From Roseovarius salincola (GTDB lineage Bacteria > Pseudomonadota > Alphaproteobacteria > Rhodobacterales > Rhodobacteraceae), in NCBI RefSeq assembly GCF_026891095.1, contig NZ_JAPTNL010000014.1, forward strand, positions 41,182-105,181: 64,000 nucleotides of DNA, read 5' to 3'. The notes below the pieces were generated by a model, which saw nothing but the letters and a program-made list of their open reading frames with translations, did no database searches and was not told where the DNA came from. The position numbers and the translations under genes are program-made. Every line of letters begins with the position of its first letter. The first letter of the stretch is position 1. Below, piece by piece: positions 56,577 to 64,000 of this stretch.

Positions 56577-57179
56577 ATGAAGCTCATTTCCTCGGGCACC
56601 TCGCCATTCGTGCGCAAGGTCCTGGTGCTGCTCCACGAGACCGGGCAGCTGGACGATATCGAGATGGTGACGGCGGCGACCACGCCCTATGACACCGCCC
56701 CCGAAGTGGCGAGCGCGAATCCGATCGGCAAGATCCCGGCGCTGATCCGTGCCGAAGGCCCGGCGATCTATGACAGCCGGGTGATCTGCCGCTATCTGGA
56801 CGACCGCGCGCAGGCGGGGCTTTATCCTGACGGGCGTCTTTGGGAGACCCTGACGCTGGAAGCGACAGCGGACGGGATCATGGAGGCGGCGGTGCTGATG
56901 GTCTATGAACACAAGATGCGCCCCGGCGAAGCCTTTGTGGAAGCCTGGGTCGATGCGCAGTGGACCAAGATCGAGCGAGCGGTCGCGGCGCTGAACGCGC
57001 GGTGGATGAGCCATCTGCGCGGACCGCTGGACATGGGGCAGGTTGCCGTGGGCTGCGCCCTGGCCTATCTTGATTTCCGTCATGACGATCGCGGCTGGCG
57101 CAAGGGCAATGACGCGCTGGATGACTGGTTCGCGGTCTTTGCGGAGCGCGACAGCATGGTGGCGACGCGCCCGCAGTGA
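56577..57179 (+). CDS. Glutathione S-transferase-family protein
   Basis: This 200-residue protein has a thioredoxin-like N-terminal domain (MKLISSGTSPFVRKVLVLLH, then NPIGKIPALI and YDSRVICRYLD with the cis-Pro and Ser glutathione contacts) and an all-helical C-terminal domain. GSTs detoxify electrophiles or act as isomerases; substrate unknown. ATG 56577 has GGAGAG about 8 bp upstream. Monocistronic. Confidence 0.9.
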   Translation: MKLISSGTSPFVRKVLVLLHETGQLDDIEMVTAATTPYDTAPEVASANPIGKIPALIRAEGPAIYDSRVICRYLDDRAQAGLYPDGRLWETLTLEATADGIMEAAVLMVYEHKMRPGEAFVEAWVDAQWTKIERAVAALNARWMSHLRGPLDMGQVAVGCALAYLDFRHDDRGWRKGNDALDDWFAVFAERDSMVATRPQ

Positions 57180-57240
57180 AGAATGGCCGGGGCGACGCGC
57201 ACAGGTGCGCGGCCCCGGCCCGCACGGGCCTGATGCCCGG

Positions 57241-57639
57241 TCAGACGCGGATGATATCGTCCTTGAGGGAATAGACGATCGCCAGAACCTCGCCGCGCGT
57301 GGCGGCGTCGTGGCCGTGCTTTTCCATCGTATCGAGAATATCGTCGGTCGCGGCCAGGAATTCCGCCGCGTTGATATTCATGCCGCGATGCGCCTCGGGC
57401 ATGGAGCGGCCCTGGTATCTGTCCGGGCCGCCCACGCCGAGAACGAAGAAGTCGCAGACATGTTTCTTGATTCCCTCCAGATGATCGGCGTCGTCCTGAT
57501 AGGGCAGGAAGCGCGCCTTGATCTCGGGGTTGCGCATATGCGCATCGATGACGCCATCGACCAGCTGGCGGACGCCTTCGGTTGCCCCGAGGCGTTCAAA
57601 AAGGGTGGCGGTGTTAATCTCTTTGCCCAGTGAATTCAT
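57241..57639 (-). CDS. Group I truncated haemoglobin
   Basis: This 132-residue globin has TLFERLGATEGVRQLVDGVI at the N-terminus, FFVLGVGGPDRYQGRSM and the proximal haem His in EAHRGMNIN. Truncated haemoglobins bind oxygen and NO. ATG 57639 has AAGGAG 7 bp upstream; the longer open frame has no ribosome-binding site. It is divergent from the HxlR regulator across 148 bp, suggesting redox- or stress-dependent control. Confidence 0.9.
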   Translation of the reverse strand: MNSLGKEINTATLFERLGATEGVRQLVDGVIDAHMRNPEIKARFLPYQDDADHLEGIKKHVCDFFVLGVGGPDRYQGRSMPEAHRGMNINAAEFLAATDDILDTMEKHGHDAATRGEVLAIVYSLKDDIIRV

Positions 57640-57787
57640 CTTGAATCTCCTTCTCCCTTGTCGAGGTCCGGAGGCCGGCCTCGTGGCCCGACAGTGACAG
57701 GCCGGACGACGCCGCTGCCAGTGTACGATCTGTATCAGGAGTCGAATTTTTGTGCGGAATCGGCTAGGGTAATGCTTTGGAGGCACC

Positions 57788-58498
57788 ATGGCGGATCAAA
57801 GTTATCGCCAGTTCTGTCCCGTCGCCATGGCGGCGGAGGTTCTGTGCCCGCGCTGGACGATGGTCCTGTTGCGCGAATTGGTGGCCGGATCGACGCGCTT
57901 CAACGAATTGCGGCGGGGCGTGCCGAGGATGTCACCGACGCTGTTATCCAAACGTCTGCGCGAACTGGAGCGGGCCGGGATCGTCACCCGCCGACCCGCG
58001 CCCGAAGACCCCGAGCACATGGCCTATGAGCTGACGGAAGCGGGGCGCGACCTTGGGCCGGTGATCGAGGCCTTCGGCACATGGGGCCAGAAATGGATCG
58101 AGGCCGAGCCGAGCCTCAACAATGTCGATCCGGGCCTGTTGATGTGGGACATGCGCCGCAACCTGGACCCGACGCCATTGCCGCCCCGAAAGACGGTTTT
58201 CGCGTTCCTTTACACCGATCAGCCCGAAGGGCGCCGGGATTGGTGGCTGATTGTCGAGCCGGGCAAGGCTGTCGATCTGTGTTCGATAGATCCGGGTTTC
58301 GACGTCGATCTGTTCATCGAGACCGATCTGAGATGCATGACGGCGATCTGGATGGGATTGAGCACGGTCAAGCTGGCGCTGGACCAGGGGCGGTTGGTGC
58401 TGGACGGGGATCGCGGGCTGGCCGACCGGATGCAGGTCTGGCTGGGGCGCAGCCCCTTTGCGCGCCAGAAGAAGCTGGCCGGAACGGACCGCGTATGA
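57788..58498 (+). CDS. HxlR-family transcriptional regulator with C-terminal extension
   Basis: The 236-residue protein has an HxlR winged helix in the first 100 residues (CPVAMAAEVLCPRWTMVLLR, MSPTLLSKRLRELERAGIV) with Cys10 and Cys20 that could sense redox or electrophiles. A C-terminal SCP2-like domain of about 110 residues follows. ATG 57788 follows GGAGG by 4 bp. It is divergent from the globin gene, which is its likely target. Confidence 0.88.
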   Translation: MADQSYRQFCPVAMAAEVLCPRWTMVLLRELVAGSTRFNELRRGVPRMSPTLLSKRLRELERAGIVTRRPAPEDPEHMAYELTEAGRDLGPVIEAFGTWGQKWIEAEPSLNNVDPGLLMWDMRRNLDPTPLPPRKTVFAFLYTDQPEGRRDWWLIVEPGKAVDLCSIDPGFDVDLFIETDLRCMTAIWMGLSTVKLALDQGRLVLDGDRGLADRMQVWLGRSPFARQKKLAGTDRV

Positions 58499-58540
58499 AG
58501 CGAAGGGGCGGCGCGCGATGCGCCGCCCGGTCTGACGATA

Positions 58541-59224
58541 TCAGAAGCTGTAGCTGATGCCGATATTGAAGGCGTGCGACAGGATGTCGGTTTTCATCTT
58601 GCCGGCCAGCTGGCCGGGGGCCGGATCAATGGTGATGTCGTTATCCGACCAGGTGAACTGGTATTCGCCGAACAGCGCCCATTTTTCGTTGAAGTCGTAT
58701 TTCAGGCCGGCGATGCCGCGCAGGGCCGGGCCGGTGACTTCGAAGTCATGGGTGCGCACCGGCGAGCCGGTCACCTCGATATCCACATGGGGAATGGCGA
58801 CACCGACGCCCGCGCCGATGTAAGGCGTGAAGTTCGGGGTCTGCTTGAAGGCGCCGGGCCAGCGTTTCATCACGTTGGCGGTGATGATGTTGTGGCCGTC
58901 GGAAAGCTCCATCCGGTTGACGCCGAGCGCGAGGCGGTCGGCAGTCGGGGCATAGGCCTTGACGTGTGTGCCCTCGACGCCGAAGCCGAGGTTGTTGTCG
59001 AGCCACCACATCGCACGCCCGCCGTAATATATCGGGCTGTCGAGCGGCTTGCCTTCCCAGTCGATGGAGCGGCTGAAGGCCGCGCCGCCGGGCAGAAAGC
59101 CCGAGGCGTTGGAGCTGTCGACGCTTTGCACGCCGAGGTAGAAGCTGAGTTCCATTTCGGCGAGGGCGGGGGCGGCGAGGCCGGAGGCGGCCAGCATGGT
59201 GGCTGCGGCAAGCGGTGTTTTCAT
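58541..59224 (-). CDS. Outer-membrane beta-barrel protein (annotated in relatives as lipid A oxidase-like)
   Basis: The 227-residue protein has a signal peptide (MKTPLAAATMLAASGLAAPA, cleavage after ALA). The mature part has alternating hydrophobic strands, a WWLDNNLGFGVEGTH region, TPYIGAGVGVAIPH and a C-terminal aromatic (ISYSF) as in outer-membrane barrels. The family includes proteins named lipid A oxidase (LpxQ-like), but catalytic proof for this group is limited. Monocistronic, 42 bp convergent gap with HxlR gene. Confidence 0.72.
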   Translation of the reverse strand: MKTPLAAATMLAASGLAAPALAEMELSFYLGVQSVDSSNASGFLPGGAAFSRSIDWEGKPLDSPIYYGGRAMWWLDNNLGFGVEGTHVKAYAPTADRLALGVNRMELSDGHNIITANVMKRWPGAFKQTPNFTPYIGAGVGVAIPHVDIEVTGSPVRTHDFEVTGPALRGIAGLKYDFNEKWALFGEYQFTWSDNDITIDPAPGQLAGKMKTDILSHAFNIGISYSF

Positions 59225-59442
59225 GGGAAATGCTTTCGTTGCGATGGCGCGGGACTGGGTGCTAGATACACCCAAGGGGCGAGGTTCTCAAGCGCGACAC
59301 TTCCGCGCCATGATCAAAACGAGGAGAATGCACACTGGACTGCCCTTGAATCGCCCGCTAAATAGCGATCCAAACGGACCCTCGGATTCCGTCTGTCGAA
59401 CGGCAGGGCCCCGTGACCGGCTAAGAAAATGGAGTAAATCCC

Positions 59443-60021
59443 GTGTCCCACGCAGAAGACCACGAAGGCACCCGCCGCGACTTTCTCTATTATGCCACCG
59501 CAGGCGCGGGGGCGGTGACCGCAGGGGCCGCGATCTGGCCACTTGTGCATCAGATGAATCCGTCGGCCGACGTTCAGGCGCTGAGCTCGATCCGGGTCGA
59601 TGTTTCGGGCCTGGACCAGGGGTCGCAGGTGACCGTGAAATGGCTGGGCAAGCCGGTGTTCATCCGCCGCCGCACCGAAGTCGAGATCGAAGAGGCGCGC
59701 GCGGTCGAACTGGCGGATCTGCCCGACAAGATCGCACGCAACAACAATATCGACGGCGACGTGCCCGCCGATGACGCGAACCGCACGCTGGACGAGGCCG
59801 GTGAATGGCTGGTTCAGATGGGTGTGTGCACGCATCTGGGCTGTGTGCCGCTGGGCAATGCCGGCGATTACACCTCATCGGAAGATGTCGGCGGCTGGTT
59901 CTGCCCCTGCCACGGGTCGCATTACGACACCTCTGGTCGCATCCGCAAAGGCCCCGCACCGGAGAACCTGCCGGTGCCGATCGCCGAATTCGTCGACGAA
60001 TCGACGATCAAACTGGGATAA
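59443..60021 (+). CDS. petA: Rieske iron-sulfur subunit of the cytochrome bc1 complex
   Basis: The 192-residue protein has a Tat-type N-terminus ([17 protein letters not shown]) that stays as membrane anchor and the [2Fe-2S] ligands CTHLGC and CPCHGSH with the Rieske loop. It transfers electrons from ubiquinol to cytochrome c1. First gene of petABC; ATG 59443 follows a GAGTAAA-like weak site. Confidence 0.97.
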   Translation: MSHAEDHEGTRRDFLYYATAGAGAVTAGAAIWPLVHQMNPSADVQALSSIRVDVSGLDQGSQVTVKWLGKPVFIRRRTEVEIEEARAVELADLPDKIARNNNIDGDVPADDANRTLDEAGEWLVQMGVCTHLGCVPLGNAGDYTSSEDVGGWFCPCHGSHYDTSGRIRKGPAPENLPVPIAEFVDESTIKLG

Positions 60022-60032
60022 GGAAAGCACTC

Positions 60033-61379
60033 ATGTCCGGAATTCCGCACGATCATTACGAACCGAAGTCTGGCGGCGCCAAGTGGCTTCATTCGCGTCT
60101 GCCCATTGTCGGCCTGCTTTATGACACGCTGATGATCCCGACCCCCAAGAACCTCAACTGGATGTGGATCTGGGGCATCGTCCTGACCTTCTGCCTGGCG
60201 TTGCAGATCATCACCGGCATCGTGCTGGTGATGCATTACACGCCGCATGTGGACATGGCCTTCGCGTCGATCGAGCATATCATGCGCAACGTGAATGGCG
60301 GGCACATGATCCGCTACCTGCACATGAACGGCGCGTCGCTGTTCTTCCTTGCGGTCTATCTCCATATTTTCCGCGGTCTCTACTACGGGTCCTACAAGGC
60401 CCCGCGCGAGGTCACGTGGATCATCGGCATGCTGATCTACCTGATGATGATGGGCACCGCCTTCATGGGCTACGTGCTGCCCTGGGGTCAGATGTCGTTC
60501 TGGGGCGCCACGGTGATCACCGGCCTCTTCGGCGCGATCCCCTTCATCGGCGAGCCGATCCAGACCTGGCTTCTGGGCGGACCGGCGGTGGATAATGCCA
60601 CGCTGAACCGCTTCTTCTCGCTGCATTACCTGCTGCCCTTCGTGATCGCGGCGCTGGTGGCGATCCATATCTGGGCCTTCCACACCACGGGCAACAACAA
60701 CCCCACCGGTGTCGAGGTGCGGCGCGGCTCCAAGGCCGAGGCCGAGAAGGACACGGTACCGTTCTGGCCCTATTTCGTGATGAAGGACCTGTTCGCGCTG
60801 GGCGTGATCATGGTGGTGTTCTTCGCGATCATCGGCTTCATGCCCAACTACCTGGGACATCCCGACAACTATATCGAGGCCAACCCGCTGGTGACGCCGT
60901 CGCACATCGTGCCGGAATGGTATTTCCTGCCCTTCTACGCAATCCTGCGGGCCTTCACCTCGGATGTCTGGGTCGTGATGTTCGCCAGCTGGATCACCGG
61001 CGGCATCATCGACGCCAAGTTCTTCGGCGTGCTGGCGATGTTCGGCGCGATCGCGGTGATGGCGCTGGTGCCCTGGCTGGACACGTCGAGCGTGCGCTCG
61101 GGCCGCTACCGGCCGATGTTCAAATGGTGGTTCGCCCTGCTGGTCCTGGATTTCCTGGTCCTGATGTGGGCGGGTGCCATGCCTGCGGAGCCGCCCTACT
61201 CGACCATCTCGCTGATCGGCTCGACCTATTGGTTCGCCTATTTCCTGGTCATCATGCCACTTCTGGGCGTGATCGAGAAACCGCTGCCGCAACCAGAGAC
61301 GATCGAGGCCGATTTCGAGGCGAACCACCCCAAGGCATCCGGTGACGCGGGTCAGACCGCCGCCACACCTGCCGAATAA
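60033..61379 (+). CDS. petB: Cytochrome b subunit of the bc1 complex
   Basis: This 448-residue membrane protein has eight segments. Haem histidines lie in [20 protein letters not shown] and [20 protein letters not shown]. The quinol-site [11 protein letters not shown] motif is present. It has AGGA 8 bp before ATG 60033. It is the Q-cycle core subunit, flanked by petA and petC in the standard order. The upstream open frame to 59805 is a shadow. Confidence 0.97.
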   Translation: MSGIPHDHYEPKSGGAKWLHSRLPIVGLLYDTLMIPTPKNLNWMWIWGIVLTFCLALQIITGIVLVMHYTPHVDMAFASIEHIMRNVNGGHMIRYLHMNGASLFFLAVYLHIFRGLYYGSYKAPREVTWIIGMLIYLMMMGTAFMGYVLPWGQMSFWGATVITGLFGAIPFIGEPIQTWLLGGPAVDNATLNRFFSLHYLLPFVIAALVAIHIWAFHTTGNNNPTGVEVRRGSKAEAEKDTVPFWPYFVMKDLFALGVIMVVFFAIIGFMPNYLGHPDNYIEANPLVTPSHIVPEWYFLPFYAILRAFTSDVWVVMFASWITGGIIDAKFFGVLAMFGAIAVMALVPWLDTSSVRSGRYRPMFKWWFALLVLDFLVLMWAGAMPAEPPYSTISLIGSTYWFAYFLVIMPLLGVIEKPLPQPETIEADFEANHPKASGDAGQTAATPAE

Positions 61380-61395
61380 GAAAGGACACGGGACA

Positions 61396-62184
61396 ATGTT
61401 CAAGAAACTCGCGATTTCCGCAGTCGCCGCCCTGACCCTTTCGGCCGGTGGCGCGCTGGCGGCCGGTGAGGCAGGGCATATCGAGGATGTGAACTTCTCG
61501 TTCGAGGGTCCGTTCGGCAAATTCGACCAGAACCAGCTGCAACGCGGCCTTCAGGTCTATACCGAGGTCTGCGCATCCTGCCACGGCATGACCTATGTGC
61601 CGCTGCGCACCCTTGGCGACGAGGGCGGGCCGAACCTGCCTGACGACCAGGTGCGCGCCTACGCGGCGCAGTTCGAGGTGTTCGACGCTGATCTGGACGA
61701 TTACCGCGAAGCCAAGCCGACCGACCACTTCCCGGCCTCCAACGACCCCAACGCGCCCGACCTGAGCCTGATGACCAAGAAGCGCGCAGGCTTCCACGGC
61801 CCCTACGGCACCGGGCTTGCGCAGCTGTTCAAGGGCATGGGCGGGCCGGAATACATGGTCGCGCTTCTGACCGGCTATACCGGTGAGGACAAGTTCGAGG
61901 CCGGCACCACCTTTTACGAGAACACCGCATTTCCGGGCGGCTGGATCGCCATGGCGCCGCCGCTTTACGGCGAGGACGTGGAATATGCCGATGGTCATTC
62001 GAACGACCTGCACCACGAGGCCGAGGATGTCGCGGCCTTCCTGATGTGGGCCGCCGAACCCAAGATGATGGCCCGCAAGCAGGCCGGTCTGACCGGGGTG
62101 ATCTTTCTGACGGTGCTGACGGTGCTGCTGTACCTGACGAACAAGCGCATCTGGGCGCCGATCAAGGGCAAGAAAACCGCCTGA
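61396..62184 (+). CDS. petC: Cytochrome c1 of the bc1 complex
   Basis: The 262-residue protein has a signal peptide ([20 protein letters not shown], cleavage after ALA), haem motif CASCHGM, a sixth-ligand Met region in [10 protein letters not shown] and a C-terminal membrane anchor ([20 protein letters not shown]). ATG 61396 has AGGACACGGG-like spacing upstream. Last gene of petABC before the terminator at 62239. Confidence 0.97.
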   Translation: MFKKLAISAVAALTLSAGGALAAGEAGHIEDVNFSFEGPFGKFDQNQLQRGLQVYTEVCASCHGMTYVPLRTLGDEGGPNLPDDQVRAYAAQFEVFDADLDDYREAKPTDHFPASNDPNAPDLSLMTKKRAGFHGPYGTGLAQLFKGMGGPEYMVALLTGYTGEDKFEAGTTFYENTAFPGGWIAMAPPLYGEDVEYADGHSNDLHHEAEDVAAFLMWAAEPKMMARKQAGLTGVIFLTVLTVLLYLTNKRIWAPIKGKKTA

Positions 62185-62238
62185 GCCATGGCCAGCAGGA
62201 ACATGATCCCGCGCTGACGGGATCACGAATGAACAGAG

Positions 62239-62268
62239 CGCCCTTGCAGGAAACTGCGAGGGCGTTCT
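62239..62268 (+). terminator. Terminator between petC and convergent regulator gene
   Basis: CGCCCTTGCAG (62239-62249), a GAAA tetraloop and CTGCGAGGGCG (62254-62264) form an 11-bp stem with one G-T pair, followed by TTCTT. A second small hairpin GATCCCG/CGGGATC lies at 62205-62224. Confidence 0.7.
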
Positions 62269-62287
62269 TGCATGATGCAAGGCCCCG

Positions 62288-63313
62288 TCAGTCGCGGCGC
62301 AGGGTGTCGCCGAAGGTGATCGTGGGTTCCAGCGCCACGCGCACCGGGTCGGTATTGGCGGGATGTTCGACACGATCGGCGATGATCTGCGCGGCGCGGC
62401 GGCCGATCTCGACCCGGCAGGCATCCATCGTCGCCAGTTCGCGCGGCAGGCCCTTGAGCAGGTCAAGCCCGTTGAACCCGGCAAGCCCGATCTGGCCGGG
62501 AATGTCGATGCCCTGTTCGATCAGATACATCAGCCCGCCCGCGCCGATCTTGTCATTGGAGTAATAGAGGAAATCCAGGTCGGGTGTGCGCTTGAGCAGG
62601 GTCTCGGTCATCTCGCGGCCCTTCACCAGCGCCGAGCCGCCGGAATAGAACTCCTGGTCGGCCACTTCGATCCCGGCTTTGGCGAGGGCCTGCGTGAAGC
62701 CTTCGAAGCGTTTGCGCGCGCGGTGATCCAGCGGCATCTTGGTGCCGAGGAAGCCGATGCGCCTGTACCCTGCCTTTATGATCGCCTGGGCCATCTGCTG
62801 ACCGGCGCGGCGATGCGAGATGCCGACCACGGAATCGACCGGCGTGCCGTCCACATCCATGATCTCGACCACGGGAATGCCCGAGGCGCGCAGCATCGCG
62901 CGGCTGGCGTCGGAATGTTCGAGCCCGGCGATGATCACCCCGGAAGGACGCCAGGAGAGCATCTCGTAAAGCACCTTTTCCTCTTTTTCGGGGAGGTAAT
63001 CGGTCAGCCCGACAACCGGCTGAAGCTCGGTTTCCTCGAGGATCTGGCTGATGCCGGTCATGACCTCGGGAAAGACCATGTTGGACATCGAGGGGATGAT
63101 CACGGCGACAAGGTTGACCCGCTGGCTGGCCAGTGCGCCCGCGATCTTGTTGGGCACATAGCCAAGGCGTTTGGCGGCCGCGAGAACGCGCTGGCGCGTC
63201 GCGTCGGACACGTCGCCCCGGTTGCGCAGAACGCGGCTGACGGTCATTTCGGAAACGCCCGAGGCCTCGGATACGTCGCGCAGGGTCAGGGGGCGATGAT
63301 CGGGCTTGGTCAC
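62288..63313 (-). CDS. LacI-family regulator, gluconate-repressor (GntR)-like
   Basis: The 341-residue protein has a LacI helix-turn-helix (LTLRDVSEASGVSEMTVSRV, RLGYVPNKIAGALAS) and an effector domain of the type found in E. coli GntR/IdnR (VAVIIPSMSNMVFPEVMTGI, GLAGFNGLDLL). No sugar-acid genes are next to it, so the regulon is unknown. It ends 20 bp from the petC terminator and is divergent from tRNA-Arg. Confidence 0.9.
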   Translation of the reverse strand: MTKPDHRPLTLRDVSEASGVSEMTVSRVLRNRGDVSDATRQRVLAAAKRLGYVPNKIAGALASQRVNLVAVIIPSMSNMVFPEVMTGISQILEETELQPVVGLTDYLPEKEEKVLYEMLSWRPSGVIIAGLEHSDASRAMLRASGIPVVEIMDVDGTPVDSVVGISHRRAGQQMAQAIIKAGYRRIGFLGTKMPLDHRARKRFEGFTQALAKAGIEVADQEFYSGGSALVKGREMTETLLKRTPDLDFLYYSNDKIGAGGLMYLIEQGIDIPGQIGLAGFNGLDLLKGLPRELATMDACRVEIGRRAAQIIADRVEHPANTDPVRVALEPTITFGDTLRRD

Positions 63314-63436
63314 GTCGGGATGTCCTGAAGGGCTTTTGTCAGTGTTACCGCGAAGCGCGCCACAGGATCAAGCGCCGCACGCGGTGCAATCGACCGATGA
63401 CAAAGCCCGGGAGGCGCGCTAAAGGAGGGGGCGGAT

Positions 63437-63513
63437 GGCCCCGTGGCTCAACTGGATAGAGCAGCCCCCTCCTAAGGGGCAGGTTGCAGGTTCGAATCCT
63501 GCCGGGGTCGCCA
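63437..63513 (+). tRNA. tRNA-Arg (anticodon CCT), CCA encoded
   Basis: A cloverleaf is formed by acceptor GGCCCCG/CGGGGTC, D-arm GCTCAACTGGATAGAGC, anticodon stem CCCC/GGGG with loop CTCCTAA (anticodon CCT, reading AGG) and T-arm GGTTCGAATCC, followed by G and encoded CCA at 63511-63513. The 3' flank begins mobile-type DNA. Confidence 0.97.
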
Positions 63514-63668
63514 AAACTGCCTGAAAAATATGGCTTATTTGCAAGGGGTTCTGTCCGAGATTGCAGAAATGCCCGCTTCATTTTCCGCCGAATTCTCCGA
63601 AAACCACCGAGTTCTCGTACAAAACCTGTACAAAATTCGCACGGACGTGCGGCTTTTGGGGCTATCCG

Positions 63669-63914
63669 ATGAGCTGGCGGGTGGCGAATGCGTGTGCCGA
63701 ACGGAAGTTCGGCAGTGCGACGCGCAAGCAGATCATCATGTTTCTTGCGGACAAGGCGTCGGACGATGGCTCGGGCATCTGGTGTTCGAAGGGAACGATC
63801 CAGCGGCACACGGAGCTGGGCGAGACCACCGTCAAGCGGACCATCCGCGATTTCCTGAAGGAAGGCATCCTGGTCGAGACTGGTGCGCGCGGGTGTAAGA
63901 AGAGCTATGCGTGA
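63669..63914 (+). CDS. Small helix-turn-helix protein (phage/plasmid-type), possibly truncated
   Basis: The 81-residue reading frame contains SATRKQIIMFLADKASDDGS followed by GTIQRHTELGETTVKRTIRD, a winged-helix domain found in replication or phage proteins that normally are much longer. A transposase tail follows within 20 bp of its end, so the gene may be cut short. ATG 63669 lacks a strong ribosome-binding site. Confidence 0.5.
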   Translation: MSWRVANACAERKFGSATRKQIIMFLADKASDDGSGIWCSKGTIQRHTELGETTVKRTIRDFLKEGILVETGARGCKKSYA

Positions 63915-63934
63915 TTTTGGGTGACGCGGCCTGA

Positions 63935-64000
63935 TCAAGCGGCGCGGTTTGCAGTGTCGTTTGTGGCGACACCGTCGGTGAATGTGACGCCTTCGATGAC
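63935..64000 (-). mobile_element. 3' end of an IS256-type transposase, continuing beyond the window
   Basis: The last 22 minus-strand codons end in the pattern VIEGVTFTDGV to TGA at 63935-63937, resembling IIQGIDFRDRI to TGA in the remnant at 53196. Both share TGATCA at the stop and GCGTCACC just beyond, as related element ends do. Only the tail is visible. Confidence 0.5.

Noticed and set aside
59922..61520. A 532-codon minus-strand open frame opposite petB
   Set aside because: His/Asp/Gln-rich shadow of a highly conserved gene.

Overview
The window looks like the chromosome of a marine-type alphaproteobacterium of the Rhodobacteraceae (Roseobacter group). The basis is family-level and inferred: high GC, dense operons with 4-8 bp start/stop overlaps, a petABC bc1 operon, a cydDCABX oxidase locus with FNR-type boxes, several uptake systems for small organic osmolytes or sulfonates, and FlhB, OmpW-like and RpiR/DeoR genes typical of that group. 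No 16S rRNA is present, so the genus cannot be fixed.

Layout. 1-5.6 kb: a sulfonate/organic acid unit (HpsN-type dehydrogenase, tripartite TRAP transporter, a small membrane protein) read leftward and a divergent LacI regulator, with two LacI-type palindromes between them. 5.6-8.9 kb: divergent oxyR and katG. 9-18.1 kb: one long leftward operon for a ProU-like ABC importer with a fused double permease, a choline-kinase-like phosphotransferase, a dimethylglycine/sarcosine dehydrogenase-type enzyme, a GlxA/GbdR-like regulator and a HAD phosphatase. 18.3-19.9 kb: DeoR regulator plus IMPase-family phosphatase. 20-23.9 kb: a methyltransferase, a second kinase, and a second dehydrogenase that has lost its N-terminal FAD-binding part. 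Its truncated 5' end abuts a 5'-truncated flhB, so two genes meet head to head at about 23.87 kb: a rearrangement or assembly junction. 25-30 kb: a response regulator followed by decaying stress genes (ligD, a CBS protein with an internal stop, a lipoamide-dehydrogenase-like remnant) around a divergent pair of ECF-type promoters.

30-36.4 kb: a coherent catabolic locus: RpiR regulator, C45 acyl-amide hydrolase, polar amino acid ABC transporter, class III aminotransferase and a beta-keto acid cleavage enzyme. Between its divergent arms lie three TGCAAAT repeats exactly 31 bp apart. I propose that it degrades an N-acylated amino acid by way of a beta-keto acid. It is the best candidate here for an undescribed pathway. 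36.5-42.1 kb: an IMPase-type phosphatase divergent from an Fe/phosphonate/sugar-phosphate-type ABC importer with a DeoR regulator. 42-45.1 kb: a secreted P460-like cytochrome, a small secreted protein, an AhpD-like protein divergent from its TetR regulator with twin operators, and two small unknown genes. 45.2-51.8 kb: cytochrome bd assembly and oxidase genes including tiny CydX. 52-54.1 kb: small membrane protein, ferritin, and nested insertion-sequence remnants next to tRNA-Lys.

54.3-62.2 kb: housekeeping genes (dapF, mtaB, a GST, a truncated globin, an HxlR regulator, an outer-membrane barrel, petABC). 62.3-64 kb: a LacI/GntR-type regulator, tRNA-Arg(CCT), a small helix-turn-helix gene, and the 3' tail of what looks like an IS256-type transposase at the right edge. 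Start codons were chosen from ribosome-binding sites and gene overlaps. Family assignments come from motif recognition only, without database searches.
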